A DNA stretch of 64,000 nt from the NCBI GenBank assembly GCA_927349885.1, contig OV651814.1, forward strand, positions 50,894,433 through 50,958,432. The letters run 5' to 3'. Positions within the stretch are counted from its first letter, which is position 1, and each line of letters opens with the position of its first letter. Position numbers and translations under genes: made by a program. The DNA comes from Psylliodes chrysocephalus (lineage: Eukaryota; Arthropoda; Insecta; Coleoptera; Chrysomelidae). The notes under the pieces are model-generated. The model did no database searches and was not told the DNA's origin. It worked only from the letters and a program-made list of their open reading frames with translations. Positions 23,360 to 34,514 of this stretch are shown one piece after another.

Positions 23360-23792
23360 CCTTCACCTGGCATGCTCATCCTGAGTAACATACCTGGACT
23401 CGTGGGGTACGTACAAACCCCAGTGATAAAAATCTTTGTAAAAATTAAAATATTGATTATAATTTGTCTCAAAAAATGTAGAGATCCTCTTTAAATACCA
23501 CTTTAAACTGTAGAAACGTCCGAGTTAAAAAAATAAAGATCAGCGTCCATAAAAAATCCGGAAAACTGGAAAACTTGAAAAAAAAAGTATTTTTACAAAA
23601 AAAAAACATAACTTTTTGTTTTTCGATAAAAAGGGCTGACATTTTAGCTCTGTCTTCTTCTGTTACTTCACTATAAAAGAATAATAATTGTTTTCATGGG
23701 TCTTTAAAAAAAGGTATTTATTTTGGCCCAGGTATAAAAAACGACGAGAAACAGCGTAGGGTATGTACGTACCCCACGAGGACAGGTGAAGG
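23360..23792. mobile_element. TTAA-flanked MITE (piggyBac type)
   Basis: TTAA at 23356-23359 and 23793-23796 flanks ends that read CCTTCACCTG on both strands. Both are followed by CTCGTGGGGTACGTAC, which lies directly behind the end at the right and ~32 bp further in at the left. The TTAA target and ends starting with CC are features of piggyBac-like elements. The 433-bp body has no coding capacity. Confidence 0.75.
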
Positions 23793-23889
23793 TTAATATG
23801 GCTCCGTTGCTTGGCTCTACTGTATTCGTAAATGATATGAAATTAAAAAAATACCTATATCATACGATTAAAAAAAACGTATATAGCTT

Positions 23890-24560
23890 TACTTTAAATA
23901 TTTGGGAATCACAATAGCTAGGACTGGACACAGGAAACTTGAAATAGCAGAAAAAATAGTCACTACAAATAAAGCCTTCCAAGCCAACAAAAAATTACTT
24001 AAAAGTAAATTACTCACAAAAAAAACACGAAAATTAAGATAATAATCACACCAATATTACTAAGGGCCGATTCCACCGTTGTGTTAAACGGAGATTAAAT
24101 TGACATTGTTAATGTAAAAATGTCATTTTACACTTCGTTTAACACAACAGTGGAATCGGTCCTAAACGCGGCAAAAACAATGAGTATAACAAAAAAAAAA
24201 GAGGAAGGAAATCTAAGAATTGTTATGGAAAGAAAAATTATGAGAGCAATATTAGGACCAATTAAAATCACAAGAAAAATACAGAATTAAAATAAAATGA
24301 GGAAATTAAACAAGAGCTAGATGAAGACATAATAACAAAAATAGAAGCATGTTGGGACACATTTAGAGAGCAGGAAATGGAACATTAGTCCATTCAATGT
24401 TACAATGGGACCCAGGAGGGAGAAGGAGACGTGAAAGAACCAGCTCAGAATGGCTGAAGGAAGTGAGAGAATATATACACAGAGCAGGAGTAAATAATTG
24501 ATAAGAAAAGTACAAGACAGGGAAAAATATGGATCTTGAGAGCGAGCAGGGGCTAGAAAT
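23890..24560 (+). pseudogene. Non-LTR retrotransposon (LINE) 3'-region relic
   Basis: Across frames the strand reads like the C-terminal part of a LINE reverse transcriptase. AEKIVTTNKAFQANKKLLKS (about 23947-24006) is followed, after the inserted MITE, by KKEERNLRIVMERKIMRAIL (about 24190-24250) and a GP motif. Such segments follow the RT palm in RTE/Jockey-type proteins. Later parts (R-AG--GTRRERTS near 24400) carry stops. The frame is interrupted by the MITE at 24064-24162 and by further mutations. Confidence 0.55.
24064..24162. mobile_element. 99-bp hairpin MITE inside the LINE relic
   Basis: The left half begins GGGCCGATTCCACCGTTGTG and the right half, on the minus strand, GGACCGATTCCACTGTTGTG. 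The complementarity continues inward (TTAAACG, AATGACATT-like), so nearly the whole element can fold into one hairpin. TAA stands on both sides (24061-24063 and 24163-24165), a 3-bp target duplication as in PIF/Harbinger elements. Confidence 0.8.
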
Positions 24561-24899
24561 ATTGATGGTTGGTAATTTTTTATATGTCACCGACAAATCA
24601 CCCTATATAAACTAACATCCTAGATAAAGTAGCAAGAAATAGTTATAATCGCTTCATGCAAACAAGCTACAAAAAATGTAAAAAATTCTGCATCCGCAAT
24701 TTTGAACCATCCTGTACAACAAAATTTTGCACAGTTGATATACATCATGGATGTCTGAACTTATAGAGATAAATGACAATAATTCATATGCCTAATTAGA
24801 CGAGTTTTTATATTCGAATGTGTCAAAAACAGTTGTTTTTCAGACAGGGAAGATAATTGAAAAGTATATAACTTTTCTATATACATCAAATGAGCTATT

Positions 24900-25600
24900 G
24901 CAAAATTATTTTTCTACACCCACATGGATATTAGTTTATCGGCGCACAGACTACAAAACGAAAAAGTATGTTATTGCGTTCAATTGAACGAATATATTTC
25001 ATATCCATTCTAGGTAGAGAGAACCCTGCAAAAAAAATGAAAACCACCAATCACAGTTCATATTTTGGTCAACCGACTACTATCATTTTTAAAATTTTAA
25101 AAAAGTGACAATTCTGTCAAACTAATTTTCAGTATATTTTTTAGTTATTGATATTAAATATACATTAAAATGAATTATTTTTGTGTGGAATCGATAAATA
25201 ATAGCATTTTTATTTGGTCCATATTTTGAAAAAAATATTAAATTCTAATCAAACTATATGAAACTAATTTAATTACAAGTATTAAAACTAAAATTCTAAA
25301 AGTGGCGGTGGAGGTAAGGTGCCTTCCACGCGAAAGGGCCGAGTTCAAATCTGGACTGGGTACTAAATAAGTTAAATCTTTTTTTATATATTTATTTTAT
25401 TTTATAAATCAGTAAAAGTCATAAAATATTTTAAAATTAGTTATCTTGTCTTAATAAACTAAAATATTTTTTAAAATTTGCAGATTGTCGTTAGTGCGTC
25501 GTAGAAAAAAATATACTGTACAACTCGAGTGGATTGTCCATATTGCACTTCGTCTTTGTGCCATCCTATCCACTCTTGTTGTGCAAACTACTAATTCCGA
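24900..25600 (+). repeat. Composite tRNA-like repeat, copy 1
   Basis: It shares its full length with 46281-46945. Common blocks are TTTCTACACCCACATGGAT, AACGAAAAAGTATG, CACCAATCACAGTTCATATT, GTGACAATTCTGTCAAACTA, a tRNA-like middle (25305-25365) and the right end ACTGTACAACTCGAGTG. The middle contains GAGTTCAAATCTGGA, which resembles a Pol III B box or T-arm, preceded by a plausible anticodon-stem region. No open frame is conserved. It may be a SINE with a long 5' extension or an older non-autonomous element. Confidence 0.65.
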
Positions 25601-27179
25601 CCCAGGCCGAAAAAGTCAAGCAGCTCCGATTTTCAGTTTACCTTTTAAAAATAATCTAGTTTTTTTTTTTATTTTAAAATAGTAAGTAAATCCACATGTA
25701 CATCAAATGTGAATACAAACATTTTTAATTGAATAAGAGAAAACAATATTTAAGCACATTCGAAATAAAAAAAAATGTATGAAACTCAGATGAAATGTGT
25801 TTTTTCGGACTTCTCGTAGTCGCACGAAAAATTCAACTTTTCGTCTGCACCATAAACTCTATTTTTGGCTGGGTCGTTATTTTTATATAAGAATTAAGAA
25901 GACAAATCTATAATCTCTCACACAATCAAGGAGTACTAGTTTTATGGTGCTGTTCGTAGACGTCAAACGGTCCCTAAAATTCCTGGAAAGAAATAACTAA
26001 GTTATTTACTTTGACGTGGCCTTAAGGGAAGCAAAGAATGGAATGAAAATGAACCGTAAAAGTGTAGCTTTGAAATAATAATTATGAATATGGTACAAAA
26101 AGAACTTTATGATGTCATTTAGCAACTATAAAAGTTATATAAACAAATTCCCGATCTTGATAAAATGAATAAAATATATTATCTAAGTGTGATATTAACT
26201 CCTTAAGCATTAAATATTATAGCAGACAGAAAATCTTGAACAATAAATATAAGTAGATACGTTTTTTATTTAATAATATTATACGACCGAAAACGCTTCG
26301 TTTCCGATAAATAGACTTGCTCGTGGACAGGCCTATGGAAATTTTGGATACACGGTAATAGGTCCAAACGATACCCCATTAAGATATCAACAAACTGAAG
26401 AGTTCATCGAAGTAGGTTAAAACGTTTTTAACATATTAATTTTTTTTTTAACTTTGACAACCCGTAATTCGAAAACGAAGCGTGACATATTGTTTATTAA
26501 GCAAAAAATGTCCCCTAACACCCCCTAAAAAGTTTGTTGGTATATTTATGGGACACCCTGTATAGAGTCGATAAGATAAATGAGATCTTAAATTAAATCT
26601 AGAAGACGTTTACTAAAACCTTTCCGACTTTATACGTTAGCTACCATGTATAAGGTATTTTTTAACCCTTAATGACGCCAATCTGCTAGCTGCTATTTTT
26701 TTTGTTTACAGTACTTTTCATTTACGATTTTTTGTACAAACAAAGGTTACAGTGTACACGCTATTGTTGTTGAATTGCATTTGCATTTTCACTAAATTAC
26801 ACCTGGTCTGACATTCGCATCTTGAATTTTTTACCGACTAACCTATTTTCGACTCGCTTTCAAGTTTCAAGCTAAAAATATTCGCTTTGTTTTTCACATA
26901 AACACTTAAGTGCATACTATTTTTAGTCTACAACCCAAGTAAATAAATTAATAATTTAAGGAGAGCGTGGCGGTTGATACAACTGCTTTATTGGTAAAAA
27001 AATTGTAATTTTACTTGAATGACCTATTTGCATGTGAGAAACAACATGGTTTCATTAAGTTTATGCCTAATTAAGTGAATAAATTTTAATAAATTTCGCA
27101 CAAGAAGAATTGTAATGAGTTGAAGCGAATTTTTTAATTTATCTTGAATAGAGAAGATTAGCTTGCTGATAAATTCTTA
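25601..27179. other. No supported feature
   Basis: A+T-rich. A mariner-like end, GGGACACCCTGTATAG, is at 26550-26565 with no visible partner. No coding signature. Confidence 0.4.
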
Positions 27180-27183
27180 TTAA

Positions 27184-27888
27184 GGGAGTCCTCTAGTTTC
27201 TCGGTTGTTTTTTTACGATTTTTTCAATAATTTTTTACGGGCAAACCATCGAAATAACAAATCTCATTGTTTTTACATAATCTTTAATAACATTTAAATG
27301 AGCTTTACAAATTTTTTGAAGACAAAATATATAATAGAATCAAAGTTATAGTGGCCGACAGGAAGACATCAAGTGAAGGAGGTGCTTGACGGTGACCAAG
27401 ATTGTGGCTGTTTTGCTTATCTGAAATCAAAAAACCAAACGGCATTTTAATCTTCATATTTAAGACTAGCGATTGAACCAGAATGAATTCTAAATTACAA
27501 AAATTAATTTTTTTATACACTTTTGAAAATAAAATTTTATTTTTTACTCATTTTTTCTTAAGTTTCTCGCTCGTAGAAAAAAACTATCGAAGCAATCATG
27601 ATAATCCTAGTTCAATCGCTGGCTTATAACATATTAAAGATGTCGTATAAATGTGAACAATATCGGTGCAGTAGTTTCTGAAATATCGTGGTCACCGTCC
27701 TTCACTTGATGTCTTCCTGTCGGCCACTGATTCTTTTATATATTTCGTCTTCAAAAAATTTGTAAAGCTCATTTAAATGTTAATAAAAAATTATGTAAAA
27801 ACAATGACATTTGTTATTTCGATGGTTTGCCAGTAAAAAATTATTGAAAAAGCCGTAAATAAAACAACCGAGAAACTAGAGGACTCCC
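27184..27888. mobile_element. TTAA-flanked foldback element with ~210-bp inverted repeats
   Basis: TTAA lies at 27180-27183 and 27889-27892. The ends start GGGAGTCCTCTAGTTTCTCG on both strands, and the complementarity continues for about 210 bp to GGAAGACATCAAGTGAAGG (27360-27378; right partner 27700-27718). About 300 bp of unique sequence lie in the loop. The arms agree at most positions. The TTAA target suggests piggyBac-type mobilisation, although the outermost GGG differs from the usual CCC start of that group. Confidence 0.85.
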
Positions 27889-27899
27889 TTAAATAAACA

Positions 27900-28560
27900 C
27901 TATTCATAGCTGGAGAGGCTAGCCGCGAGACTAGTGTGCTAATGTACATTCACGTTCTCGCAGCAGTCAAGCCCTACTGTCTCCGGTTACGGCTTGGATG
28001 CGTGACCACTGGACTAGCGGTTAACCATCGACGATGTGGAATTAATGATGAATGGGAAGGAGTAGGGCATCCAAATGGTGATAAAATAGGCCCTCTGAGA
28101 TTCAGTGTCACCGTGCGAAGTCCAAGAGGACGGAGAAGCAGACTGGACCCTAAGCCTGATTGAGGGGAGCAAATGGATGGACCCAAGCCTGATTGGGAGG
28201 AGTCTGCCGGAATACCTTGGATGGAACAGAGGGATGGCTGAAAGGGTGAAAAAAACTACCGAGATAGTTTATGCATCAAGAGTGGATAAAATGGAAATTT
28301 CCGATGCGAATAATCCACTCGAGTTGTACAGCATAAATTGTATACGACTCGCTTGCATAAGAAATACTAAAAAAAATAAAAAATTGCTTTAATAAATGAT
28401 AATTCACGATTTTCATTAATTTATAAAATGAAATTAGAATATAAACCTAAAAAAAGCCTTCAGTTTCCCTTTTCTGGGTTTCGCATCACGGCACTGCAGC
28501 TTCACGTGCTTTTTGTATCACCATTTGGATGCCCTACTCCCTCCCAATCATTAAATTAAT
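27900..28560. repeat. GC-richer segment with inverted repeat
   Basis: The segment 28038-28086 (AGGAGTAGGGCATCCAAATG within it) returns inverted at 28510-28560. Between them is a short direct repeat (AAGCCTGATTG at 28153 and 28187). The region 27910-28250 is less A+T-rich, with open frames of up to 95 codons in several frames but no recognisable product. It may be a degenerate element whose ends are the inverted copies. Confidence 0.4.
28255..28430 (-). repeat. Fragment of the composite tRNA-like repeat, inverted
   Basis: AAGAGTGGATA, AATCCACTCGAGTTGTACAG and CATTAATTTATAAAAT occur in the order expected for the minus strand of the right part of the repeat at 25480-25600. Confidence 0.55.
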
Positions 28561-29639
28561 GTATTCTATCTTTCACAGCTAGCCAGCAACTCAGCTTGTT
28601 TTAAATTTTTACTTCAATTTTTTTTTATTCAAATCAAAACGAATAACGAAGAACACGACATTTTGTAAGGTTTGCTTATTTAAATCATTGATCTTTATTA
28701 TGACTAAATTGTATAATCAAGTTAGCTGCATTTATGAAAACAATTGAAATATGTATGACGTTTCCAAATGTGAAACTAGCCCTTATTACAAGTATTTTTG
28801 ATAATTTGTGTGATTTTCCTTTCGGCCAATTTAGATGTTATTGGTAATAATTAAAAAGTGACTAAAATAGCTCTGATTTGCTTAATAAATTCAATTTCAT
28901 TTGTAATTTTATTTATTGGTTATTAATTTAATAAAAGTCTCCTGTTTCTTCTAACGGTATTTTTCTACTGCTGAAAACATTTTTACAGATTAGGCCAAAC
29001 TCAATGAGACGGGATTCGTAGTTAGCCAGGTACTAAACGTGAACTGAGATTGGTTAATTGTTTATCCTTATTTTAGTGGATATGAAATTGTAAGCCTGGA
29101 TATATTAATACTTTGGTTATGTATTCTGACAGTTAATTTTTATGATTTAAAGGTGTGTTATTAAATCATTTTACGCGAAAAAAATCCCGAAACTATATAA
29201 ACATTAACATCCGTATTCTGTAAGGGGTTTTCTCGCCACAGAGAAAACGGTTTCTTACGAATGACGCTGGTTACGGGCGGTTCTCGAGCGCCAGATTTTT
29301 GATAATGGTTTACTCCACAAACTTTCGAAACGGCGTCGAAAGTACTCGGGTAGCTACAGATGGAGATGAAAAATTCCAGGGGTCAAAGGTCACTTAGACA
29401 CAGGTAATAGTAGGCCACAAGTAACGGGCTTTAATCGTTGCTTGGGCTCGTACAGAATTTATCACTAGCTGAAAATATAAGGGGGAAATAAACTAGGGAA
29501 TTATTAACCAGTAATACGGCAGATTAACATTGACACATATATTGAAGTTAACTATTTACAATAAAAAGAAAAGGTTTAATATTTCAACGCCCACCCCAGT
29601 TGTGATGAAAGTCAATATAACCCTGAATATATATATATA
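28561..29639. other. No supported feature
   Basis: A+T-rich. A GC-richer patch at 29210-29440 has no assigned role. It ends in an (AT)n run (29626-29640), the target of the next element. Confidence 0.4.
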
Positions 29640-29867
29640 TGTTAGCGGTATTTCTCTATACTCCCCACCATACATTCTTGAAGTCCATACACATGCGTGT
29701 CAGGATGGACGAGCGGGAGAAGACAGACCAGCGCAGTGAGCAGTACGCTAATAGACAGTGGCAATACCACAGCAACATTGTAATTGAGAATACTTGATCG
29801 TGAAATAAACCATTAAAAAGCAGTTTAGACCTTTTTATTAGGGATGATACATCCCTTATGTTTATAT
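29640..29867 (+). repeat. 5' LTR of the dead-interior element
   Basis: It starts TGTTAGCGGTATTTCTCTAT and ends CATCCCTTATGTTTATAT. AATAAA at about 29807-29812 can serve as a polyadenylation signal. It is identical to 34287-34514. Confidence 0.9.
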
Positions 29868-29882
29868 CAGAAGTGGGATCAC
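29866..29882 (+). promoter_or_regulatory. Primer-binding region
   Basis: Directly after the 5' LTR stands ATCAGAAGTGGGATCAC. CAGAAGTGGGAT recalls, from memory, the complement of the 3' arm of leucine tRNAs, but the usual leading TGG is not at the LTR border. The Gypsy element at 38149 has nearly the same motif at the same place, which supports a shared primer tRNA. Confidence 0.5.
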
Positions 29883-29944
29883 TACGCGTACCGCGGCTAA
29901 TAGACTATAATTAATTATTTAAGTAGAAGTTAGTGCTAGTGACA

Positions 29945-32900
29945 ATGGCGGACGAAAATCCTGAACCTCGTGACAGTGCGTCAGCAGAACACAATGTCGG
30001 TCGATGCTAAAGACAATGTGAACGGACATAGTTCAAAGCATGCTAAATTTCAGTGGTAATAAACATTAATAAACTTTGTAGCAGCCCAAGAGTAATAAAT
30101 GTTGATGTATCTCAACATTCTAAGATGGCTACGTAACCGTTCGCCAAGCCAACGCCCAGTGTTGCAGGAACAAATTAATCTAATACGCAAGCGCCGACAT
30201 TTGCGCCTGTGCAGTTTTCGACTTACTAGTTATGACCCTGAAGACAGCACATATTCCATAAAAGAATGGTTTGAGTAACGATACCAAAAATAAAAGGCGA
30301 ACTCAGCGTTAGAGATAACTTCATGGCCGCTAAATCGAGCAAAGCATCTAAGTATCGCGGTTATTGTTATTGTTGTGACTGGCGACTTCTTTCTCGAACG
30401 TGGCAAGACTTTGTGATGTCCTAATTGTTGCATTTGCTGACAAGAAAACACCAGCTGCTCGTGAATACAAGGCTACACTTCAATGCCATGATTGTAACTC
30501 ACGTGTGTGATTGTGAAAATCAAAAATTATGAATCATCACTAAATTTTAATAATGCTTTGCTGTGGCATTCAGTTCCGGTTTAGACAATTCAAAAGCCAA
30601 ATTCCGAACGAGAGTGGTGAGCTCATAAAATTACTTGCTGAATTTGATGCGATCCGTGTTAACTTGAGTTCCCGAGAATGACGAAAAATGCAGAGATAAT
30701 TAGAAAACCAAGAAGTCAGTTTAAACGAGAAGCCGCCGCCAGGACACCAACAAATAATATCATGTCGGAGTACATAACAGGCGAGTACATTTAACACGGT
30801 TACTACACATAAAAATCCGACAGTATTAAAGCATTCATTAAAAGAAAAATGGGTCACCTCGAATCCAATTATTGTTATAAACATAGAAAGTCTAAAAAAA
30901 AAAAAAAACATTTGTGTTAAAATAAATAATGCCATCTAAATTCGACACCGACAGCCGATAACCATGTTATTATACTTTGAGCAAGCTCAGTCATTAGAAT
31001 ACATTATTGATAGTGATGTTGACAGTTCAATAATTAAACATTCCGTATAGAAAACATTAAAAGGAACGATTAGACCAGCTGATGTACGTGTATTTGTTGA
31101 GACTTGAAACTCAAAAGATGTTTAGAATATCGATCTTTGTGATTTTGCCGACTATTACGTTAGAGGTCGTTCCAAATAATGTGATTCCTGAAGATTATTA
31201 GAAGCAATGTTATATGCCGACCTTGTTTAAGTGTCGAGAAAAATGCCGATGGGATTAGGTTACATTATGACCTGCTCAACATTCAGAAAATGTTTACAAT
31301 AAAAAATTGAACGATATGAAAATTAATCAATTAGAATTAAAAGACACTTTAAAAATACAAGTGAATAGACTTTTAACATTTTACAAGAATAAATCTCCTG
31401 ACCACATAACTACCGGAAAAATGTCAATTTAGATTAAAATGCAATACTCCAGTAGCGTATCGACGAAGACGATTAGCGTATCAAGACAAAATTCAACAGA
31501 AGAAAATTATAAACAGTGACATTATCCGCAGAAGTCACTTAAAATGAAGGTGGGTAAGGTTTTCTGGATTTTCCCCATCTGTTAGTCAAATGGCAGTCAT
31601 CTTTAAGTCGGGACGGAGCGTTACTACAAATAAAATGATAGCCGTTCTTTCCATACACAAGCTCAGTCAACTTTGGTGATTGAAATTCACTGTAAGTAAA
31701 AGGGGTGAATTAGGGAGAGTATTACTATTGTATTATAAAATATAATAGTCCTATTGTGCTATTAAAAAAAAAGTTTTGAAGATCAAATTAATGTTTTTAA
31801 AATATTTTACCACGTTGGACATGAAGTCAAGCTTTTATCAAATGGAAATAGAAGAAAGTTCCAAACAGGTAACTACTTTTGTTACTAAACCTATTGCATA
31901 CTATAGTAACCGTACGACTGATTGTGAATCAACGTAACATTTTTACAATCTAAAGACTTGTTATAGTGAAAGCGGTTGAACACTTTCGTGTGTATCTGTA
32001 CAGTGTGCATTCAATAGTATATACAGACTAATTCGGTTCGAGAAAAAGCTGTAAACAAATTATATACGCGCGCGGCGTGTTGATGTGATAAGTTATAGAA
32101 TTAAAACTTTTCTATTGAGTACCACCCTGGACATAAAATGTAACATATAGATTATTAAAAAAAATCCAGTGAATTATGTAAGCGAGTTAAAAGTGTGCCC
32201 GTTAAAAACAATAAACAAACAAACAAAATTACCGATAAGCATACGCTCCGAGATTTCCAGCAAAGTGATATGATTTGTCATCAGATAATTAATAAGCCGG
32301 GCTTTGACATTGACCTACCTAATTGTTAAATAGGACAACTATAAACCAAACTGCGAAAATATAGTATGCAGCGCGATTGTTTATTCTGACTTTGTATAAT
32401 GATGAGTCTTCACATATAGGATAGAATAAGGTATTCAGAGACTATTTATTTATTATTTTATATTGACCGAAAATGGGTCAGTGCTTTAAAAAAAAATACA
32501 TCACTTGACGTGAATTTTGGTAACATAGAGAAAAGTCACATAACATTTTAGACACATAGTATATTAATCATGCAGGTTCTTTAGTGAACTCTAGTGGTTG
32601 TATTCAAATATTAGTTGTAATCGATGCATTTTCAAAATATTGCAAGCTAGAAACAATTTCTAAAGATTCCATATGTTGTCTAATATCAATTATTGAAGAA
32701 ATGAGAAAAACAATATAAATTATTATAGCTGCTGCATTTAATTCAATAACTTACAAAAACTTTCTTAGTAAACGTAACGTGCAGATTGATTATATAGTAA
32801 CCGGAGTGCCACGTGGAAATGGTAGAATGTGTAATGATTAACTCTCTTTAAATTGTTATGAACAACACTCTTAGCAGAAAAAGAAAACCAGTGAATAGCA

Positions 32901-33190
32901 GTAGAAGAAGCCGTCGTAGTATCACAACAATGCATAAAAAAATTGATGACCGTCAAACCAAGGTTAACGATTCAATGAAACTAGGCGTTGAGCCACATTA
33001 TCTAAGCCAGGCGATATCGTGGCAATTGAAGATTCACAGCTCGCAGGTGGAGGAAAATTGAGGCCAAAATACAAGGGGCTTTACACAGTTGGAGAGGTAT
33101 TACCACATGAAATATATCAACTTCATAAACAGCGACAGCGAATAACTGTAGCCGCTCAAGATTAGTTGCTATGGTCATCGAAGTAATTAC
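29945..33190 (+). pseudogene. Degenerate gag-pol of the dead-interior element
   Basis: An ATG at 29945 opens MADENPEPRDSASAEHNVGR and stops after 20 codons, a likely gag start. Recognisable pol pieces follow in order. An RT N-terminal part reads PVAYRRRRLAYQDKIQQKK (about 31450-31510). RT motif A reads YFTTLDMKSSFYQMEIEESS (31805-31865). An RNase H part reads VKAVEHFRVYLYSVHSIVYT (about 31967-32030), then EYHPGHKM (32118-32140). The integrase core reads ILVVIDAFSKYCKLETISKD (32605-32668), and the integrase C-terminus PGDIVAIEDSQLAGGGKLRP (33009-33068). Stops and frame changes break every domain, and the RT YMDD region is not recognisable. Confidence 0.8.
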
Positions 33191-33197
33191 AAAAAAG

Positions 33198-34246
33198 GTG
33201 AGTGGAAATCCCACAATATTAAATTAAAATAATTGTTTTTGTTGATTTATGGTGGAAATCCCACCAAATTTAACTAAATAAATTATGATAATAAATAAAC
33301 ACTAGGGTTTAGTGTTGTAGCACTAGTGTTTAGTGTTAGGGTGGCAATCCCACCAGATGTTCCTGAATAAATCATGATAATAAATTAACACTAGGGTTTA
33401 GTGTTGTAGCACTAGTGTTTAGTGTTAGGGTGGCAATACCACCAGATGTTCCTGAATAAATCATGATAATAAATTAACACTAGGGTTTAGTGTTGTAGCA
33501 CTAGTGTTTAGTGTTAGGGTGGCAATCCCACCAGATGTTCCTGAATAAATCATGATAATAAACACTAGGGTTTAGTGTTGTAGCACTAGTGTTTAGTGTT
33601 AGGGTGGCAATCCCACCAGATGTTCCAGAATAAATCATGATAATAAATTAACACTAGGGTTTAGTGTTGTAGCACTAGTGTTTAGTGTTAGGGTGGCAAT
33701 CCCACCAGATGTTCCAGAATAAATCATGATAATAAATTAACACTAGGGTTTAGTGTTGTAACACTAGGCGTTTAGTGTTAGGGTGGCAATCTCACCAACA
33801 ATAAATAAAAATAAAGCTAGTTAGTGGCAATCCCACCAAGGTTAATTGAAAAGGTAGTTAGTGGCAATAGCACCAAGGTTAATTAAAAAGGTAGTTAGTG
33901 GCAATCCCACTATGTTTACTGCAATGGTGGCAATCCCACCAACATTAATTGAAAGAATAATTAGTGGCAATCCCACTAATGTGTATTGTAATGGTGACAA
34001 TCCCACCAACATTTATTGAAAGAGTATTAAGTGGCAATTCCACTAATGTTTATGGTAATGGTGGCCATTCCACCAACGTTGATTGAAAGAATAACTAGTG
34101 ACGATCCCACTATGTTTACTGTAATCGTAGCAGTTTCACCAACAATAATTGAAAGAGTAATTAATCATTTAGCGTCTAAAAAGAACATTAGTGATAATGT
34201 TCATAAGTCGTAACAGTAGTTCTGTTTTCGTATTTTGTAATTCCAG
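33198..34246 (+). other. Intron-like segment holding the repeat array
   Basis: The segment begins with a consensus splice donor, AAG then GTGAGT (33195-33203), right after the pol remnant. It ends with a pyrimidine-rich acceptor, TTTTGTAATTCCAG (34233-34246), shortly before the 3' LTR. The whole tandem array lies between. The Gypsy element downstream has the same arrangement. Splicing is inferred from the sites only. Confidence 0.4.
33204..34150. repeat. Array of 18 GGTGG-loop-CCACC hairpin motifs
   Basis: GGTGGCAATCCCACC or a close variant occurs about 18 times, each a 4-5-bp stem with a small loop. From 33265 to 33800 it sits in six ~89-bp units that also contain AACACTAGGGTTTAGTGTT and CACTAGTGTTTAGTGTTAGG, themselves partly palindromic. 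From 33815 to 34150 it occurs at 28-40-bp steps, alternating between GTGG-CCAC and GGTGG-CCACC forms in ~66-bp pairs. Several variants keep the stem through paired changes or lose one arm. No gene is present here. Confidence 0.9.
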
Positions 34247-34286
34247 ATATATGTGGCGCGAGGACGCACCAATTGCAGGATGGCCG

Positions 34287-34514
34287 TGTTAGCGGTATTT
34301 CTCTATACTCCCCACCATACATTCTTGAAGTCCATACACATGCGTGTCAGGATGGACGAGCGGGAGAAGACAGACCAGCGCAGTGAGCAGTACGCTAATA
34401 GACAGTGGCAATACCACAGCAACATTGTAATTGAGAATACTTGATCGTGAAATAAACCATTAAAAAGCAGTTTAGACCTTTTTATTAGGGATGATACATC
34501 CCTTATGTTTATAT
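34287..34514 (+). repeat. 3' LTR of the dead-interior element
   Basis: 228 bp, identical to the 5' LTR. It is preceded by the block CCAATTGCAGGATGGCCG (34269-34286), which takes the position of a polypurine tract but is not purine-rich. Confidence 0.9.

Larger units (their letters stand above)
29640..34514 (+). mobile_element. LTR retrotransposon with identical LTRs and dead interior
   Basis: Two 228-bp LTRs, which I find identical base for base by eye, bound a 4.9-kb element inserted in an AT repeat (ATATA on both sides is compatible with a 5-bp duplication). The interior holds, in order, a primer-binding region, fragments of gag, protease, reverse transcriptase, RNase H and integrase riddled with stops, then an 18-fold hairpin-motif array, and a conserved pre-LTR block. 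Domain order places it in Ty3/Gypsy. Identical LTRs imply recent insertion or LTR conversion, while the interior must have been dead long before, so mobilisation in trans is likely. Confidence 0.85.

Noticed and set aside
26550..26565. Mariner-type end GGGACACCCTGTATAG
   Set aside because: No matching left end or transposase was found in the preceding 2 kb.
30570..30935. 121-codon minus-strand frame
   Set aside because: It lies opposite the decayed gag region of the LTR element and includes a poly-A run translated as Phe.
33204..34150. CRISPR-like array of repeats and spacers
   Set aside because: Repeats and spacers are both degenerate, the spacing changes, and it lies inside an LTR element of a eukaryote.
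34031..34213. 60-codon frame before the 3' LTR
   Set aside because: It is a translation of the hairpin-motif array.
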